Positions 1-11,613 of a stretch of DNA of 64,000 nucleotides are shown one piece after another. Within the stretch, counting starts at the first letter, position 1, and each line of letters starts with the position of its first letter. The position numbers and the translations under genes are program-made. Origin of the DNA: Tetragonia tetragonoides (Eukaryota > Streptophyta > Magnoliopsida > Caryophyllales > Aizoaceae); NCBI GenBank assembly GCA_038025085.1, contig CM076142.1:2455501-2519500 (forward strand), read 5' to 3'. A model generated the notes under the pieces. The model was not told the origin of the DNA and ran no database searches. It saw nothing but the letters and a program-made list of their open reading frames with translations.

Positions 1-960
1 GCAAAAGAAAAAAGTATATGGTCATGGTGGGATGATGAGAAGCTGTTGCTGAGGTAGAGCAGGCGGTGGGATGAGGGTGATTGAGGTTGAGGATTGAGGA
101 GAGAGAGGCCGGGAAGTTAATAATTGAAGAAAAGAAAAAAAATCAGATGAAAAAAAAGAAAATACAGAAATAATAAAAGAAATATAAAAAACTCAAATAT
201 CACTGACGGAAGTTAATAGAGTTAACTTGAGGTCCTTATTCCATCCAGTTTTTTGTGATAGTTGAGGTCCTTATTTCATAGTTAACTTTGTGTTCCTCCA
301 CTCTGTAAAAATAAAACAGGACTCCCAAACGAAATTGATTAATATAAATTCTAAATTACTAAACACAAATATCTTTGCCACAATATTTCCCAATCTACCC
401 TTTTTATTTGCAAAACATATTCCTTTTCCTCTGAGAAACATCTCGACCAAGTTTTTGATGAAATTGATATGATATTCAAGCAACTAAAAGAATTAGAAAA
501 AATTGAAAAAAGAAAATAAAGTCAGAACACAAAATAAGAACAAATCCCAACAGCCCCACCCACTCCCGTCAACCCCAGATCCGCCACCACCATCCCTACA
601 TACCAGCGTCAGCACAACCCCCACCATCGAAATCCACCCCCACGCTGCCCTCCAACTTCCACCCCACCGCAAACAGTGTTACTCTCCCCTTTACGCCGAC
701 GAATCTCTCTCCTCCTGCCTCCTTAGGACCCCCTGCGATCCAGGCCAGCACCATGCCCCATCCCTGCAATTCCACTACCCAAACGACAAAGGTGAGTGGT
801 GATGTTAGGGGAGAATAGATGAATGACAGAGAGGGAGACGGGTGAATGCTCTGAGTAGGGCGAGAAAATGTTAGGGGTATAATTGAAAAAGAGATTTGTA
901 TTTAGTAATTTGGGAATTTACCTTTAGCAATCCCCCTTCCAAATACACAGAAATTAAAAT
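1..960. other. Unassigned AT- and purine-rich flank
   Basis: No coding gene is supported here. The stretch has A-rich runs, a repeated phrase (TTGAGGTCCTTATT at about 220-235 and again near 263-276) and a C-rich patch at 540-790. That patch opens a 99-codon proline/histidine-rich frame with no recognisable domain. It may be remnant transposon or 5' flank of the cornichon gene that follows. Confidence 0.4.
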
Positions 961-995
961 ACTCCCGTGGCGATATCCGTGGGAACCAGAAGAGT

Positions 996-1190
996 ATGGG
1001 AGATCTGTTCGCATGACTGATTTCCTTCTTTATTCTCATTAGGTCTTCTCATCATCGTTGTCTATCAGGTTCACTCTCTCTCCTTTTTCTCATTTCTTTT
1101 TCAAACCCTTTGAAATTTCGCATTTTTGAATTTTTCCTTATTTATATGTTAAGATTTAGTTCTAGATTAGCTGAATTATACATAGTCAAT

Positions 1191-1224
<34 letters not shown>

Positions 1225-4200
1225 TTTAATTTGCTCCTTTTTCTCTGAATTTTGTGGTTCTAGGATATCTCTCTTTTAATAGTTAATAGGACCAGGCGAC
1301 TTAATTGTTAAATTTAATCGGATTTCTTGAGGTTTATATGACTTTTGCAAGTGGGTGCAAATGATTTTTGAATTGTTGAATAGCCAATTTATGGGAGAAG
1401 ATCTTTAAGTGCTGAAAAATTAAAGCTTCACAAGGCAATTACCATACAATAAAGCTTTCATCTTGACAGAAAAAGGTAGGTTTAGATGCATTCTAGTGGT
1501 GAATTTGAGGAAATTATCGTTACTCCGTCAAAGCGAAATCTTAAGGTGAGTGACTGAGTGCTTTAAGGGGGTAGAAATGGGATTAGATGAGTTTTGCAGA
1601 TAAGTAGAGCAAACAAATATGAGGATTTGGTGTTAGGGAAGATCACAAGTTGTCGAGAGAGGGGTATTGTTAGTCTACCTTTATTAGTATGATATCTAAG
1701 TGGCAAGCTTATAAGCAACTTAATTTGTCAGCAATGAATCTAGAAATTGAAAATTAAGGCCGCTTGTAATTGAAGCTATAAGGTCCTTGATTATGGCACT
1801 AATGTAGAAGCCATCTGTATTGTAACTTCTGGCCATATTCTTCTTCTGCGCTATATGATATTGAATTTCTGTGCAAATATTTGAAAGGTGACAAGATGCT
1901 CTTAGAGACATGTTAAAGTAGTTCGATAACACGAACCTTTTAAACCGCTGTAACTGTGAGAAAGTCGGATGGAGGGGGACACCCCTAAAGAAACTGTGGA
2001 AGGATGAGACCTATGATGGAATCTATGCTCATGTGCAAGTTTCAGTATGTGCTAGGTATTCGGTTGATACATCTCATAGGGTTAAGTTTACACCTAAGTT
2101 ACTATATATAGTGCTCTGTTGTTCCAAATAAGTGAGTGTAGTTCAGAGTATTTGGTTCTGCTAAGTGCTTCCATTTCTGAGTTTTCCCTGGTGAAAATTT
2201 GTCATATGAAGTGTTCTTAATGCTCGAAACTTCCATGCAGCTCATGTGCTTGGCAGATCTAGAATTTGATTACATCAACCCATATGACTCTGCATCTCGG
2301 ATAAACAAGGTGATATTGCCAGAATTTATAGTGCAAGCAGGACTTGCGTTCTTTCTCGTGACAGGGCATTGGCTTATGGCACTCTTATGTGTCCCATACC
2401 TCTACTACAATGTGAAAATGTAAGCTTTCTTTCTGCTCTTTATAACAAAAAATAGTTCCGCCTGGTTATGTATTTGAAACTCTTGTGCATCTTATAGTAC
2501 TTCATATATATGTTTACTTCTTTTTCTTTTTCTTTTTGCTCTAGTTACTTGTGCTGTTTCATATCAATTAACATCTTGTTTTAGATTGGTCACCTAAGAA
2601 TGCTCAATAATAATCATCATTTAATAAAAGGGTCTAATTCCTGTGGGTGTAACATGTAGGATGGCTTAGTTCAGTTAGTTGGCTAATTGATGTAGCTCTA
2701 TTGGTTTAAGTTTTAATTGTCTTTGGCTTAGCTATGGTATATTTACGGAGTAGTGTTGAAAGTGATGTTTTTTTTTTTGTTTTTTTTTGGTCTAAGTTAA
2801 ATTCTGCATAAACGTTGAAATTGAATATTTTCTATACATTCGTCAATGATGAATTTAGTTTTTCTCCCCCTGTTTAGATTGCTTAGTTACATCTTGAAAA
2901 GGAGGATATCGTTGAGAAATACTTGATAATTTATTTTGAGGGAATGTATCGATTATACGTAGTAAACCACCATCTTGAAAACAAGGATACATTTGAGAAA
3001 TACTTGATTAATTTATTTTGAGGGATAGTATCGATTATACATAGTAATTTAGTAAACCACCTGTACCATTTCTCAGAAATTTAGAACCTCATGCATTGGT
3101 GGGGAGTTGTATGTAAGAGGGTAAAATTGCTGTGTGGATCACATCTCATCTATTGAAGAAAATTACAACTTTCACTAAATTATACTTATCGTAGCATTTT
3201 AGTAACAGATAATATAATTGCCTATCAATTATTTTGGATAAGTTTTGTAACAAGCTGTAAAATCAAGTAGGGTGCTTGTTTTCTGGGGTATACAAATTCA
3301 AATGATAGTGTTTGGTCGTTGATATGGTCCTTCAACTTAGGTTGTTCCTTTAGAATTTGGATCACTTGGTTGGCAATTAAGCCCGTACTGATGACTTCCT
3401 AGCTTTGTTTGCCATGATGATCTGCATTGTTAATGCAGAGCAAGCTAGAGTTAAGTTGTATATCTACGTCTACATCCAAGATTAAAGAAACTTCTATAGA
3501 ACAGTCACAGGAAGCTTTGTAGGCTTGGGAGTGTGATTGATTGGGCGAGATGCATTACTAAGAAACGAAAAGGTGGTGCACCAGTAAGAGTAAATTGGTT
3601 GATGCGAAGATCTTCAGTTATAAAAGAACTTTCTGGCACACTATTAGGCAATTCTACCTATGGGCTCCTCTAAGATGGGGTTAAAAATGGTTCTGACTTC
3701 TGAACTGACACCTTCAGACGAAAACTAAAAGGTGTAATCTAAGGAAAGCTGAAACCAAGAGTGCTATGGCTGGTCACAGAAAGTTTAAGTAAAACCCAAA
3801 CAATCTCAAAAACTAAAAGGGCATCTCCTTTCTGTCAGCATAATTGTTTGCCTTCCTGTAACACGCTTAATGTGAAAGTAGGTTTTCTTTTATATTTTCA
3901 CTTCTCGAACTTTTCCACCCTTGTTTATGTAGCATTTCTTAACATCCTCCATTTCGCAACGGGATAGCTCCCACGAGAACTTGGGAATCTGAGTGCTTTG
4001 TTATCCAAATGAGTTCTTGCATTTTTTGTCATGCACTTTGACCTTGTTATGTTTTGGAATTATTTCGTGATGAAGCTTTTGTTGATAGGTGTACTTTATG
4101 CTTCAGTTCTCCTGGGAAATTTGCTTTCAGGGAATATGTACATTTGAATGTGTTTTGAGCTATTCTTGTTCTTGCATTGCCAGGTACATGGACAAGCAGC

Positions 4201-4433
4201 ACTTGGTAGACGTGACTGAAATATTCAATCTACTGAATTGGGAAAAGAAGAAACGACTTTTCAAATTAGGATATCTTATCGCCATCCTCTTCCTCTCATT
4301 ATTCTGGTATAGTTTCTACTCTAGGTTCAGTGTATGGAGATGATAATTTTTTTTATCAAGAAATTAACCGTTTTTGTTTATCTCATGTTTCAGGATGATT
4401 TGGAGTGCATTGGAGGACGACGAGCAATACTAA
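996..4433 (+). pseudogene. Cornichon-family ER cargo receptor gene, exon 1 disrupted
   Basis: Cornichon (CNIH/Erv14) proteins are small three-helix membrane proteins that load cargo into COPII vesicles at the ER. Four exons can be placed: 996-1068, 2241-2419, 4184-4306 and 4394-4433. Exons 2-4 are clean, with GT-AG borders and phase-2 joins. They encode the family core LADLEFDYINPYDSASRIN, the QHLVDVTEIFNLLNWEKK stretch and the acidic end SALEDDEQY. Exon 1 starts MGDLFA but its seventh codon is TGA (1014-1016) where the family has Trp. An extra A at 1041 then shifts the frame; after it GLLIIVVYQ resumes correctly up to the donor at 1069. With both lesions no full-length protein can be made from this ATG. 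The first ATG in frame with exon 2 is at 2244 and would drop the first membrane helix. Loss of function is inferred; sequencing error is the alternative. A Copia element begins 288 bp after the stop. Confidence 0.75.
1192..1223 (+). repeat. Poly-T tract of 32 bases in cornichon intron 1
   Basis: An uninterrupted homopolymer directly visible in the sequence, inside the first intron. The length is likely to vary between individuals and between sequencing technologies. Confidence 0.9.
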
Positions 4434-4720
4434 TCAGATTGTAATGATTCATTATTAAGTGTTTATGTTGGACGTTCTTACACCAAGCATTTAACTGTGG
4501 CTGTTTCTTAGAACCTGGTTGTTCGTGACATATTCAGCAGGAGGTTTTCCTGGTTCTGGCCACAGGTTCATTAGTAAATTAACTTGATTGGTGTTCTGTG
4601 GATTGTAAACCCATCCTCTTGAAACCGAAGTTCATCGTACACGAACTTATGGTCAGATAATGAGGCTAAAATGAGGAGTGTCCCCTTTTTTCTCTCCCCT
4701 TTCCCATTTTTAGTGTATTT

Positions 4721-5517
4721 TGCTGGGGAAAGCACACAAATACACAAGCGGAAGCAACAAAGACTTTTTTCCCGGTTGTGATGCAAAGATGAGCAATAAC
4801 CAATTCAAGCAACCAAACAATATTGAACCAAAATGACAGCAGCAAATGGAACTATAAATCAGCCCAAAAAAACAGTAAATAAACAAGGAGACGCAAGGAT
4901 TTACGTGAAAACCCCGATGTGGGGAAAAAACCACGGGACCGTTAACAAACGGTGCCAAAACCTCCACTAATCAACAAATTAACAAGTGGGTACAACAATA
5001 GTTCTTCCCTAGATCAACTAGAGGTATTCACAATCATCAAGGATCAACCTTGGCACAACAAGTCTCCCAAATCATCACCCAAAAGAGTGGAAATACAATT
5101 TCGTATAAAATAAGAGCTGAATTTAGAAAACTGACTTAGAGAGCTCCAAATGAAATTCTGACCGTTGGATTTGAAGAGGGGGATGTCAGGAACAACGTGC
5201 TAAAATCTCGCAACGATCGGAGTTCGTTTGGTCGTCGATCGGGGCGGATTTCTGGGCTGCCAGCACCAAAATTCGTGGGTGGCTCCTCTTCTCTCTCTCC
5301 TCTTCACTTCTAGACTTTTCTCCTGATTTTGTGAGTGTCTAGGCTTTCTCTCTCTTGCACTCAGCCCTTCTAACCTTTTGGCTTATAAGGGAAGCCACTT
5401 GTGAGTGAATATACGAAATTGCCCTTCACTTAAACATCATATGGATAACCCATATGGTAAGCAAATATAACCCAAATTAATTGGGCTCTTCCTCCATGTA
5501 GGAGGGATACTCCAACA
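4721..5517 (-). repeat. LTR of Copia element 1 (3' LTR in sense orientation)
   Basis: 797 bp, nearly identical to 9587-10383. It starts TGCTGGGG rather than the TGTTGGGG seen in the other three LTRs of the window, so one terminal base has mutated since insertion. Confidence 0.95.
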
Positions 5518-5533
5518 AATCTCCCCCTCACTC
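5518..5533 (-). promoter_or_regulatory. Polypurine tract of Copia element 1
   Basis: On the minus strand GAGTGAGGGGGAGATT lies directly against the TG of the LTR, where plus-strand DNA synthesis is primed in LTR retrotransposons. The polyprotein stop codon (TAG, 5534-5536) abuts it with no spacer. Confidence 0.8.
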
Positions 5534-8500
5534 CTACATGGGGGGCTCAACCAAGCCCGCAATCTTTCTACAAACAAGAAGTTTCTCCTTAGGCAAGGCC
5601 TTCGTCAACATGTCCGATCCGTTGAGATCGGTGTGAATCTTCACAAGCTCAAATGACTTGTCTTCTACCGCTTCTCGAATCCAATGATACCTCCTCCGTA
5701 TGTGTTTGGTTCGGGAATGGTAGGCTGCATTCTTGGCAAGGTGGATGGCACTTTGACTATCACAATAAAGAGGGTACTTGTCTTGTTTCAAACCCAACTC
5801 CTCTAGAAAATCTCTCATCCAAATAAACTCCTTGCCAGCTTCAACCGCTGCCATATACTCAGATTCTGTGGTAGACAGAGCAACACACTTTTGCAATTTT
5901 GATTGCCATGAAACAGCTCCCCCTGCAAATGTCATCAAGTATCCGGAGGTAGACTTACTAGCATCAATATCACCTGACAAATCAGCATCTGTGTAGCCAT
6001 CTAACACAGGTTGCCCGGGACCAAAGCATAAACACACTCTAGAAGTACCTCTGAGATACCGCATGATCCACTTTACTGCTGCCCAATGCTCCTTACCAGG
6101 ATTAGACATGAACCTGCTAACAACCCCAATGGCATGTGCAATGTCTGGCCTAGTGCATACCATAGCATACATCAAACTCCCCACGACGGATGCATAAGGC
6201 ACCGTCATCATCTCTTTCTTGTCATTCTCACTTGTAGGACACTGGCTGGAGCTTAGCTTCATGTGACCTGCAAGTGGCGAGCTCACGGGTTTAGCTTTGT
6301 CCATCTTGAACCTCTCTAGCAGCTTCTGGATGTAACTCTCTTGTGATAGCCATATCTTCTTGTTCTTCCTATCACGAGAGATACGCATGCCCAAAATTTG
6401 CTTTGCAGGGCCAAGGTCCTTCATTGCAAAGGACTTGCTCAAGGCACTCTTCAGGTTGGCAATCTTCTCCTTATCCTGTCCAACAATCAACATGTCATCC
6501 ACATAAAGTAAGAGAATGAGAAAATCACCTCCGGCGTAATGCTTCACAAACACACATGAATCTGCATGTGTCTTGTGGAAACTGTGGTCTTTCATGAAAG
6601 ACTCAAACTTCTTGTACCATTGTCGAGGTGCTTGTTTCAAGCCATATAAACTCTTTTTCAAACGGCATACAAGCTTCTCACTTCCTTTCTCTTGGAAACC
6701 TTCTGGTTGCTCCATGTAGATTTCCTCCTCTAAGTCACCATGGAGGAAAGCAGTCTTCACATCAAGTTGTTCCAACTCCAAATCCATGCTAGCAGCTAAG
6801 CCAAGAACAACTCTAACAGAAGACATCTTCACAACTGGAGAGAAAATCTCTTCAAAGTCTATGCCTTTCTTTTGACCTGAGCCTTTCACCACCAAACGTG
6901 CCTTGTACCTAGGTGGTGAACCATCTTCTCCAGTTTTCAGTCTGTACACCCATTTGTTCTTGAGTGCTCTCTTGCCCTTAGGCAACTCCACTAAGTCATA
7001 TGTGTGGTTCTCATGCAAGGATTTCATCTCATCTTGCATGGCATTATACCACTCCTTGCAGTGCTCATGTGACATAGCCTCCTCGTAGCTTTCAGGTTCT
7101 CCCCCGTCGGTCATCAACACATACTCATCTGCTGGATATTTAGAGGTAGGCTGTCTCTCTCTGGGGGATCTCCTCAACTGTGGTTCTGGTTGTACATGAG
7201 GTTCTTCTTCATGTGTATGATCTGGTGGTGGCTGAACATCATCACCATCATCACTGTTATGATCATCATTGCCATCTTCCTGTTGTTCTCCCCCTTGAAC
7301 TCTAGGAGTTACTTCAGGAAATATTGGATCTGTGTTGGCGCTGTCACTAGGAGAAGGCTCTGGTTGTTTCTTCTTCTCACAATCTGCAAAGGTTTTGTCT
7401 TCAAAGAACACTACATCTCTGCTTCTAATCACTTTCCTGCTAACTGGATTCCACAATCTGTACCCAAACTCATCCTCTGAGTACCCTAGGAAGATGCATG
7501 GCTTTGTCTTGCTATCAAGCTTGGACCTCTCATCTCTGGGAATATGAACATATGCAAGGCACCCAAAGACTCTCAGGTGGCTGAATGATACCTCTTTACC
7601 AGTCCATACTCTCTGCGGAACATCTCCATTAAGAGGAACTGCAGGTGACCGGTTGATGAGGTACACAGCTGTAAACATTGCCTCGGCCCAAAAAATCCTA
7701 GGCAGCTTCGCATGAGAGAGCATACATCGAATTCTTTCTTCAATTGTTCTGTTCATTCTCTCTGCAAGTCCATTCAGCTGAGGTGTCTTGGGAACTGTCT
7801 TCTCAAGCCTGATGCCCTGTACTTTGCAATACTCTTCAAATGGACCCCTGTACTCTCCACCATTGTCAGCTCTAACACACTTGAGCTTTCGGCCTGTTTC
7901 TCTCTCAACTCTGGCCTGGAACTGCTTGAAAAACTGTAGTACCTGGTCTTTGGTTTTCAACACAAAAGCCCACAGTTTTCTAGAATAATCATCAATGAAA
8001 GTAACAAAATAAAGTGCACCGCTATGTGACTTAGTATCCATGGAACATACATCAGTGTGAACAAGATCTAATGCATGTTTTCTTCTAGATGGGGGACGAG
8101 TATGAAATGCTGCCCTATGTTGTTTTCCAGCTAAACAATCAACACAGGGTTTCAAGGACATACCTTGAACATCAGGAAGGAGTTGCTTCTTAGCAAGCAT
8201 TTGCATACCTCTTTCACTCATGTGACCAAGTCTCTTGTGCCATAACTCGCTGGAGGAATCATCAACTGCGTGTACTTCTCCTTTGCACAACTTAGCTTGC
8301 ATCACATACAAGGATCTCTGCTTGCTCCCACGAGCCACAATCAAACTTCCTTTGATAAGCTTGCACTTTCCACCACCAAAGTTGCTGGAGTAACCAGCAT
8401 CATCGAGCAACCCAGGAGATATCAAATTCAGCCGAATGTCTGGAACATGTCGGACATCTCTCAACACCAAACTGCAACCTGTGGATGTCTCCAAACACAC

Positions 8501-9544
8501 TGTACCCATGCCTACAATCTTGGATGAGCCATCATTCCCCATCCTTACATAGCCAAAGTCACCGATAGTGTAAGATGAGAAGTAATCTTGGTGCGAGGTT
8601 AGATGAAACGAAGCACCCGTGTCAATCACCCAAGTACAATCATCACTAGCTAGATTTAGGCAATGGTCACCAATAAAAAATAATTCATCACTTGTTGCAA
8701 TTGCAGTGGTGTTGTTATCTTTCTCTTCTTGTTGTTGCCCGGATGTCTCACCCTTTTCTTTCCTTTCTCTGGACTTGTCTCTCTTCATTTTCCTGCAATG
8801 TTTTTGAATGTGGCCTGGCTTATCACAATAGTGACAAATGATCTTACCCCTTGATTTTGATCTCCCCCTGGACTTGTCTCTATGCTGGGGATATCGAGTC
8901 TTACTTCTTCCCCTGCTTGATTCTTGTGTCACATTAGCCTCTGGTTGTGTGGAGGAACTCAATTCCTTCCTTCTAGTTTCTTCATTCAACAAACTAGCTT
9001 TGACAATTTCCATTGTCAGCGTGCCCTCTGGTGCGGAGTTGCTAAGTGATACAAATAGAGTGTCCCAACTTTCTGGCAATGAGCAAAGTAGTAGCAATGC
9101 CTGCAGCTCATCATCTAAATTCATCTTCATTGCAGACAACTTGTTAATCAAACATTGAAATTCATTCAAGTGAACTACTATGCTATCACCATCTTTATAT
9201 TCCAATTTCACAAGTTTTCTAATCAATGACGCTTTACTCAAGGCATTCTTCCTTTCATACATGGTCTCAAGTTTCTTCCAAAGAGTATAAGCATTCGTGT
9301 CATTGGCAATATGTTGGAGGACACTCATATCAACAAATTGTCTAATTGTTCCAACGGCTTTACGGTTCAATATTTTCCACTCACTTTCAACAACATCAGT
9401 TGGTATGGTTGCATTTAAAATTGGTTCATACAAATCTTTCACATAAAGGATATCCTCCATTTTAGTTTTCCACACGGAGTAATTTCCAGAATTCAAACTA
9501 ATCATTCCGTGGACACCAGATTTTTCATCCATCTTTAACAACAC
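5534..9544 (-). CDS. Copia gag-pol polyprotein, element 1, 1336 aa, uninterrupted
   Basis: The single ORF encodes all functions needed for retrotransposition. Visible domains in order are: a gag region (about residues 15-200); a CCHC zinc knuckle CHYCDKPGHIQKHC (237-250); an aspartic protease DTGAS (308-312); the integrase HHCC finger (H436, H441, C467, C470) and a D,D35E core (D498, D560, E595); reverse transcriptase with YVDDM (1014-1018); and RNase H, with CVALSTTESEYMA near the C-terminus. All catalytic motifs are present and there is no stop or frameshift. The alternative start at Met5 would make little difference. It differs from the element 2 protein at about 16 residues by eye (about 98.8% identity). 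Transcription would start in the right-hand LTR. Whether it is active cannot be told from sequence. Confidence 0.95.
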   Translation of the reverse strand: MLLKMDEKSGVHGMISLNSGNYSVWKTKMEDILYVKDLYEPILNATIPTDVVESEWKILNRKAVGTIRQFVDMSVLQHIANDTNAYTLWKKLETMYERKNALSKASLIRKLVKLEYKDGDSIVVHLNEFQCLINKLSAMKMNLDDELQALLLLCSLPESWDTLFVSLSNSAPEGTLTMEIVKASLLNEETRRKELSSSTQPEANVTQESSRGRSKTRYPQHRDKSRGRSKSRGKIICHYCDKPGHIQKHCRKMKRDKSRERKEKGETSGQQQEEKDNNTTAIATSDELFFIGDHCLNLASDDCTWVIDTGASFHLTSHQDYFSSYTIGDFGYVRMGNDGSSKIVGMGTVCLETSTGCSLVLRDVRHVPDIRLNLISPGLLDDAGYSSNFGGGKCKLIKGSLIVARGSKQRSLYVMQAKLCKGEVHAVDDSSSELWHKRLGHMSERGMQMLAKKQLLPDVQGMSLKPCVDCLAGKQHRAAFHTRPPSRRKHALDLVHTDVCSMDTKSHSGALYFVTFIDDYSRKLWAFVLKTKDQVLQFFKQFQARVERETGRKLKCVRADNGGEYRGPFEEYCKVQGIRLEKTVPKTPQLNGLAERMNRTIEERIRCMLSHAKLPRIFWAEAMFTAVYLINRSPAVPLNGDVPQRVWTGKEVSFSHLRVFGCLAYVHIPRDERSKLDSKTKPCIFLGYSEDEFGYRLWNPVSRKVIRSRDVVFFEDKTFADCEKKKQPEPSPSDSANTDPIFPEVTPRVQGGEQQEDGNDDHNSDDGDDVQPPPDHTHEEEPHVQPEPQLRRSPRERQPTSKYPADEYVLMTDGGEPESYEEAMSHEHCKEWYNAMQDEMKSLHENHTYDLVELPKGKRALKNKWVYRLKTGEDGSPPRYKARLVVKGSGQKKGIDFEEIFSPVVKMSSVRVVLGLAASMDLELEQLDVKTAFLHGDLEEEIYMEQPEGFQEKGSEKLVCRLKKSLYGLKQAPRQWYKKFESFMKDHSFHKTHADSCVFVKHYAGGDFLILLLYVDDMLIVGQDKEKIANLKSALSKSFAMKDLGPAKQILGMRISRDRKNKKIWLSQESYIQKLLERFKMDKAKPVSSPLAGHMKLSSSQCPTSENDKKEMMTVPYASVVGSLMYAMVCTRPDIAHAIGVVSRFMSNPGKEHWAAVKWIMRYLRGTSRVCLCFGPGQPVLDGYTDADLSGDIDASKSTSGYLMTFAGGAVSWQSKLQKCVALSTTESEYMAAVEAGKEFIWMRDFLEELGLKQDKYPLYCDSQSAIHLAKNAAYHSRTKHIRRRYHWIREAVEDKSFELVKIHTDLNGSDMLTKALPKEKLLVCRKIAGLVEPPM

Positions 9545-9571
9545 AACAAATTCACAATGACTCTAACCAAA

Positions 9572-9583
9572 GCTCTGATACCA
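9572..9583 (-). promoter_or_regulatory. Primer-binding site, initiator tRNA-Met
   Basis: On the minus strand TGGTATCAGAGC begins three bases inside the 5' LTR boundary. This is the standard plant Copia sequence complementary to the 3' end of tRNA-iMet. Confidence 0.9.
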
Positions 9584-9586
9584 CTA

Positions 9587-10383
9587 TGTTGGGGAAAGCA
9601 CACAAATACACAAGCGGAAGCAACAAAGACTTTTTCCCCGGTTGTGATGCAAAGATGAGCAATAACCAATTCAAGCAACCAAACAATATTGAACCAAAAT
9701 GACAGCAGCAAATGAAACTATAAATCAGCCCAAAAAAACAGTAAATAAACAAGGAGACGCAAGGATTTACGTGGAAACCCCGATGTGGGGAAAAAACCAC
9801 GGGACCGTTAACAAACGGTGCCAAAACCTCCACTAATCAACAAATTAACAAGTGGGTACAACAATAGTTCTTCCCTAGATCAACTAGAGGTATTCACAAT
9901 CATCAAGGATCAACCTTGGCACAACAAGTCTCCCAAATCATCACCCAAAAGAGTGGAAATACAATTTCGTATAAAATAAGAGCTGAATTTAGAAAACTGA
10001 CTTAGAGAGCTCCAAATGAAATTCTGACCGTTGGATTTGAAGAGGGGGATGTCAGGAACAACGTGCTAAAATCTCGCGACGATCGGAGTTCGTTTGGTCG
10101 TCGATCGGGGCGGATTTCTGGGCTGCCAGCACCAAAATTCGTGGGTGGCTCCTCTTCTCTCTCTCCTCTTCACTTCTAGACTTTTCTCCTGATTTTGTGA
10201 GTGTCTAGGCTTTCTCTCTCTTGCACTCAGCCCTTCTAACCTTTTGGCTTATAAGGGAAGCCACTTGTGAGTGAATATACGAAATTGCCCTTCACTTAAA
10301 CATCATATGGATAACCCATATGGTAAGCAAATATAACCCAAATTAATTGGGCTCTTCCTCCATATAGGAGGGATACTCCAACA
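9587..10383 (-). repeat. LTR of Copia element 1 (5' LTR in sense orientation)
   Basis: 797 bp, TG...CA, partner of 4721-5517. It carries the private change CATATAGG near the end, where the other LTRs read CATGTAGG. It is followed directly by the TATTT target duplication. Confidence 0.95.
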
Positions 10384-10388
10384 TATTT

Positions 10389-10787
10389 ATATATACCATA
10401 GACTTGGGAGTTTAGCTTCTGCTACAGAAGAAACTGTAATAGTTGCTTGGCTGTATTTTAGAAGAGTAAAAATTTCCTTCTTTTGCTGATTACCTTCTTT
10501 CTAAAGCTTTCTCAAATTGAATTTCAAAAGGCATGTGTTACAGTCTTTACCCTGACGCTGGCTATCTCATTTGAGTACGAGTATGCCTTTGAAATGTGCC
10601 AACATTCTGCTCATAGCAACACCTATGGACTAACCATGATCCAAACATGTCCATAGCCATAATATTCAATATTTATAAGGAAACCACTAGATCTGATTAA
10701 ATATGGGTTTGGAGTCTTTCGACTTGATTCGAGTAAAAAAAAATTAAAACTTTCACAAATTATCGCCTATACCTTATAGGTCTAGGA
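10389..10787. other. Single-copy spacer between the two Copia elements
   Basis: About 400 bp of AT-rich sequence without a recognisable gene or repeat. It is the old flank of element 1 and carries the left end of the inverted-repeat element into which element 2 jumped. Confidence 0.6.
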
Positions 10788-10801
10788 AGTTATATGGACC
10801 T

Positions 10802-11597
10802 TGTTGGGGAAAGCACACAAATACACAAGCGGAAGCAACAAAGACTTTTTCCCCGGTTGTGATGCAAAGATGAGCAATAACCAATTCAAGCAACCAAACA
10901 ATATTGAACCAAAATGACAGCAGCAAATGGAACTATAAATCAGCCCAAAAACAGTAAATAAACAAGGAGACGCAAAGATTTACGTGGAAACCCCGATGTG
11001 GGGAAAAAACCACGGGACCGTTAACAAACGGTGCCAAAACCTCCACTAATCAACAAATTAACAAGTGGGTACAACAATAGTTCTTCCCTAGATCAACTAG
11101 AGGTATTCACAATCATCAAGGATCAACCTTGGCACAACAAGTCTCCCAAATCATCACCCAAAAGAGTGGAAATACAATTTCGTATAAAATAAGAGCTGAA
11201 TTTAGAAAACTGAGTTAGAGAGCTCCAAATGAAATTCTGACCGTTGGATTTGAAGAGGGGGATGTTAGGAACAACGTGCTAAAATCTCGCGACGATCGGA
11301 GTTCGTTTGGTCGTCGATCGGGGCGGATTTCTGGGCTGCCAGCACCAAAATTCGTGGGTGGCTCCTCTTCTCTCTCTCCTCTTCTCTTCTAGACTTTTCT
11401 CCTGAATTTTTTGAGTGTCTAGGCTTTCTCTCTCTTGCACTCAGCCCTTCTAACCTTTTGGCTTATAAGGGAATCCACTTGTGAGTGAATATACGAAATT
11501 GCCCTTCACTTAAACATCATATGGATAACCCATATGGTAAGCAAATATATCCCAAATTAATTGGGTTCTTCCTCCATGTAGGAGGGATACTCCAACA
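10802..11597 (-). repeat. LTR of Copia element 2 (3' LTR in sense orientation)
   Basis: 796 bp, TGTTGG...CCAACA. It reads identical to 15667-16462. Confidence 0.95.
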
Positions 11598-11613
11598 AAT
11601 CTCCCCCTCACTC
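11598..11613 (-). promoter_or_regulatory. Polypurine tract of Copia element 2
   Basis: Same purine stretch as in element 1, between the polyprotein stop codon (11614-11616) and the LTR. Confidence 0.8.

Larger units (their letters stand above)
4721..10383 (-). mobile_element. Complete Ty1/copia LTR retrotransposon, element 1
   Basis: A full-length element of 5663 bp with two 797-bp LTRs (4721-5517 and 9587-10383) that begin TG and end CA on the + strand. It is flanked by the 5-bp target duplication TATTT (4716-4720 and 10384-10388). Reading on the minus strand, the primer-binding site complementary to initiator tRNA-Met follows the right-hand LTR, then one long gag-pol ORF, then a purine tract against the left-hand LTR. 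Domain order gag, protease, integrase, RT, RNase H defines Copia; the RNase H and RT stretches look most like the Tnt1 group. By eye the LTRs differ at six sites (positions 3, 57, 139 and 187 of the LTR, one in a CTCG(C)AACG/GACG site, one near the end). This implies a recent but not brand-new insertion. It lies just 3' of the cornichon gene. Confidence 0.95.

Noticed and set aside
503..802. 99-codon Pro/His-rich ORF
   Set aside because: Composition-driven (C-rich patch), no homology I can recognise and no splice or promoter context.
4710..4967. Short ORFs inside the Copia LTRs (also 9552-9833)
   Set aside because: They lie in LTR sequence, are repeated with the LTR and show no domain.
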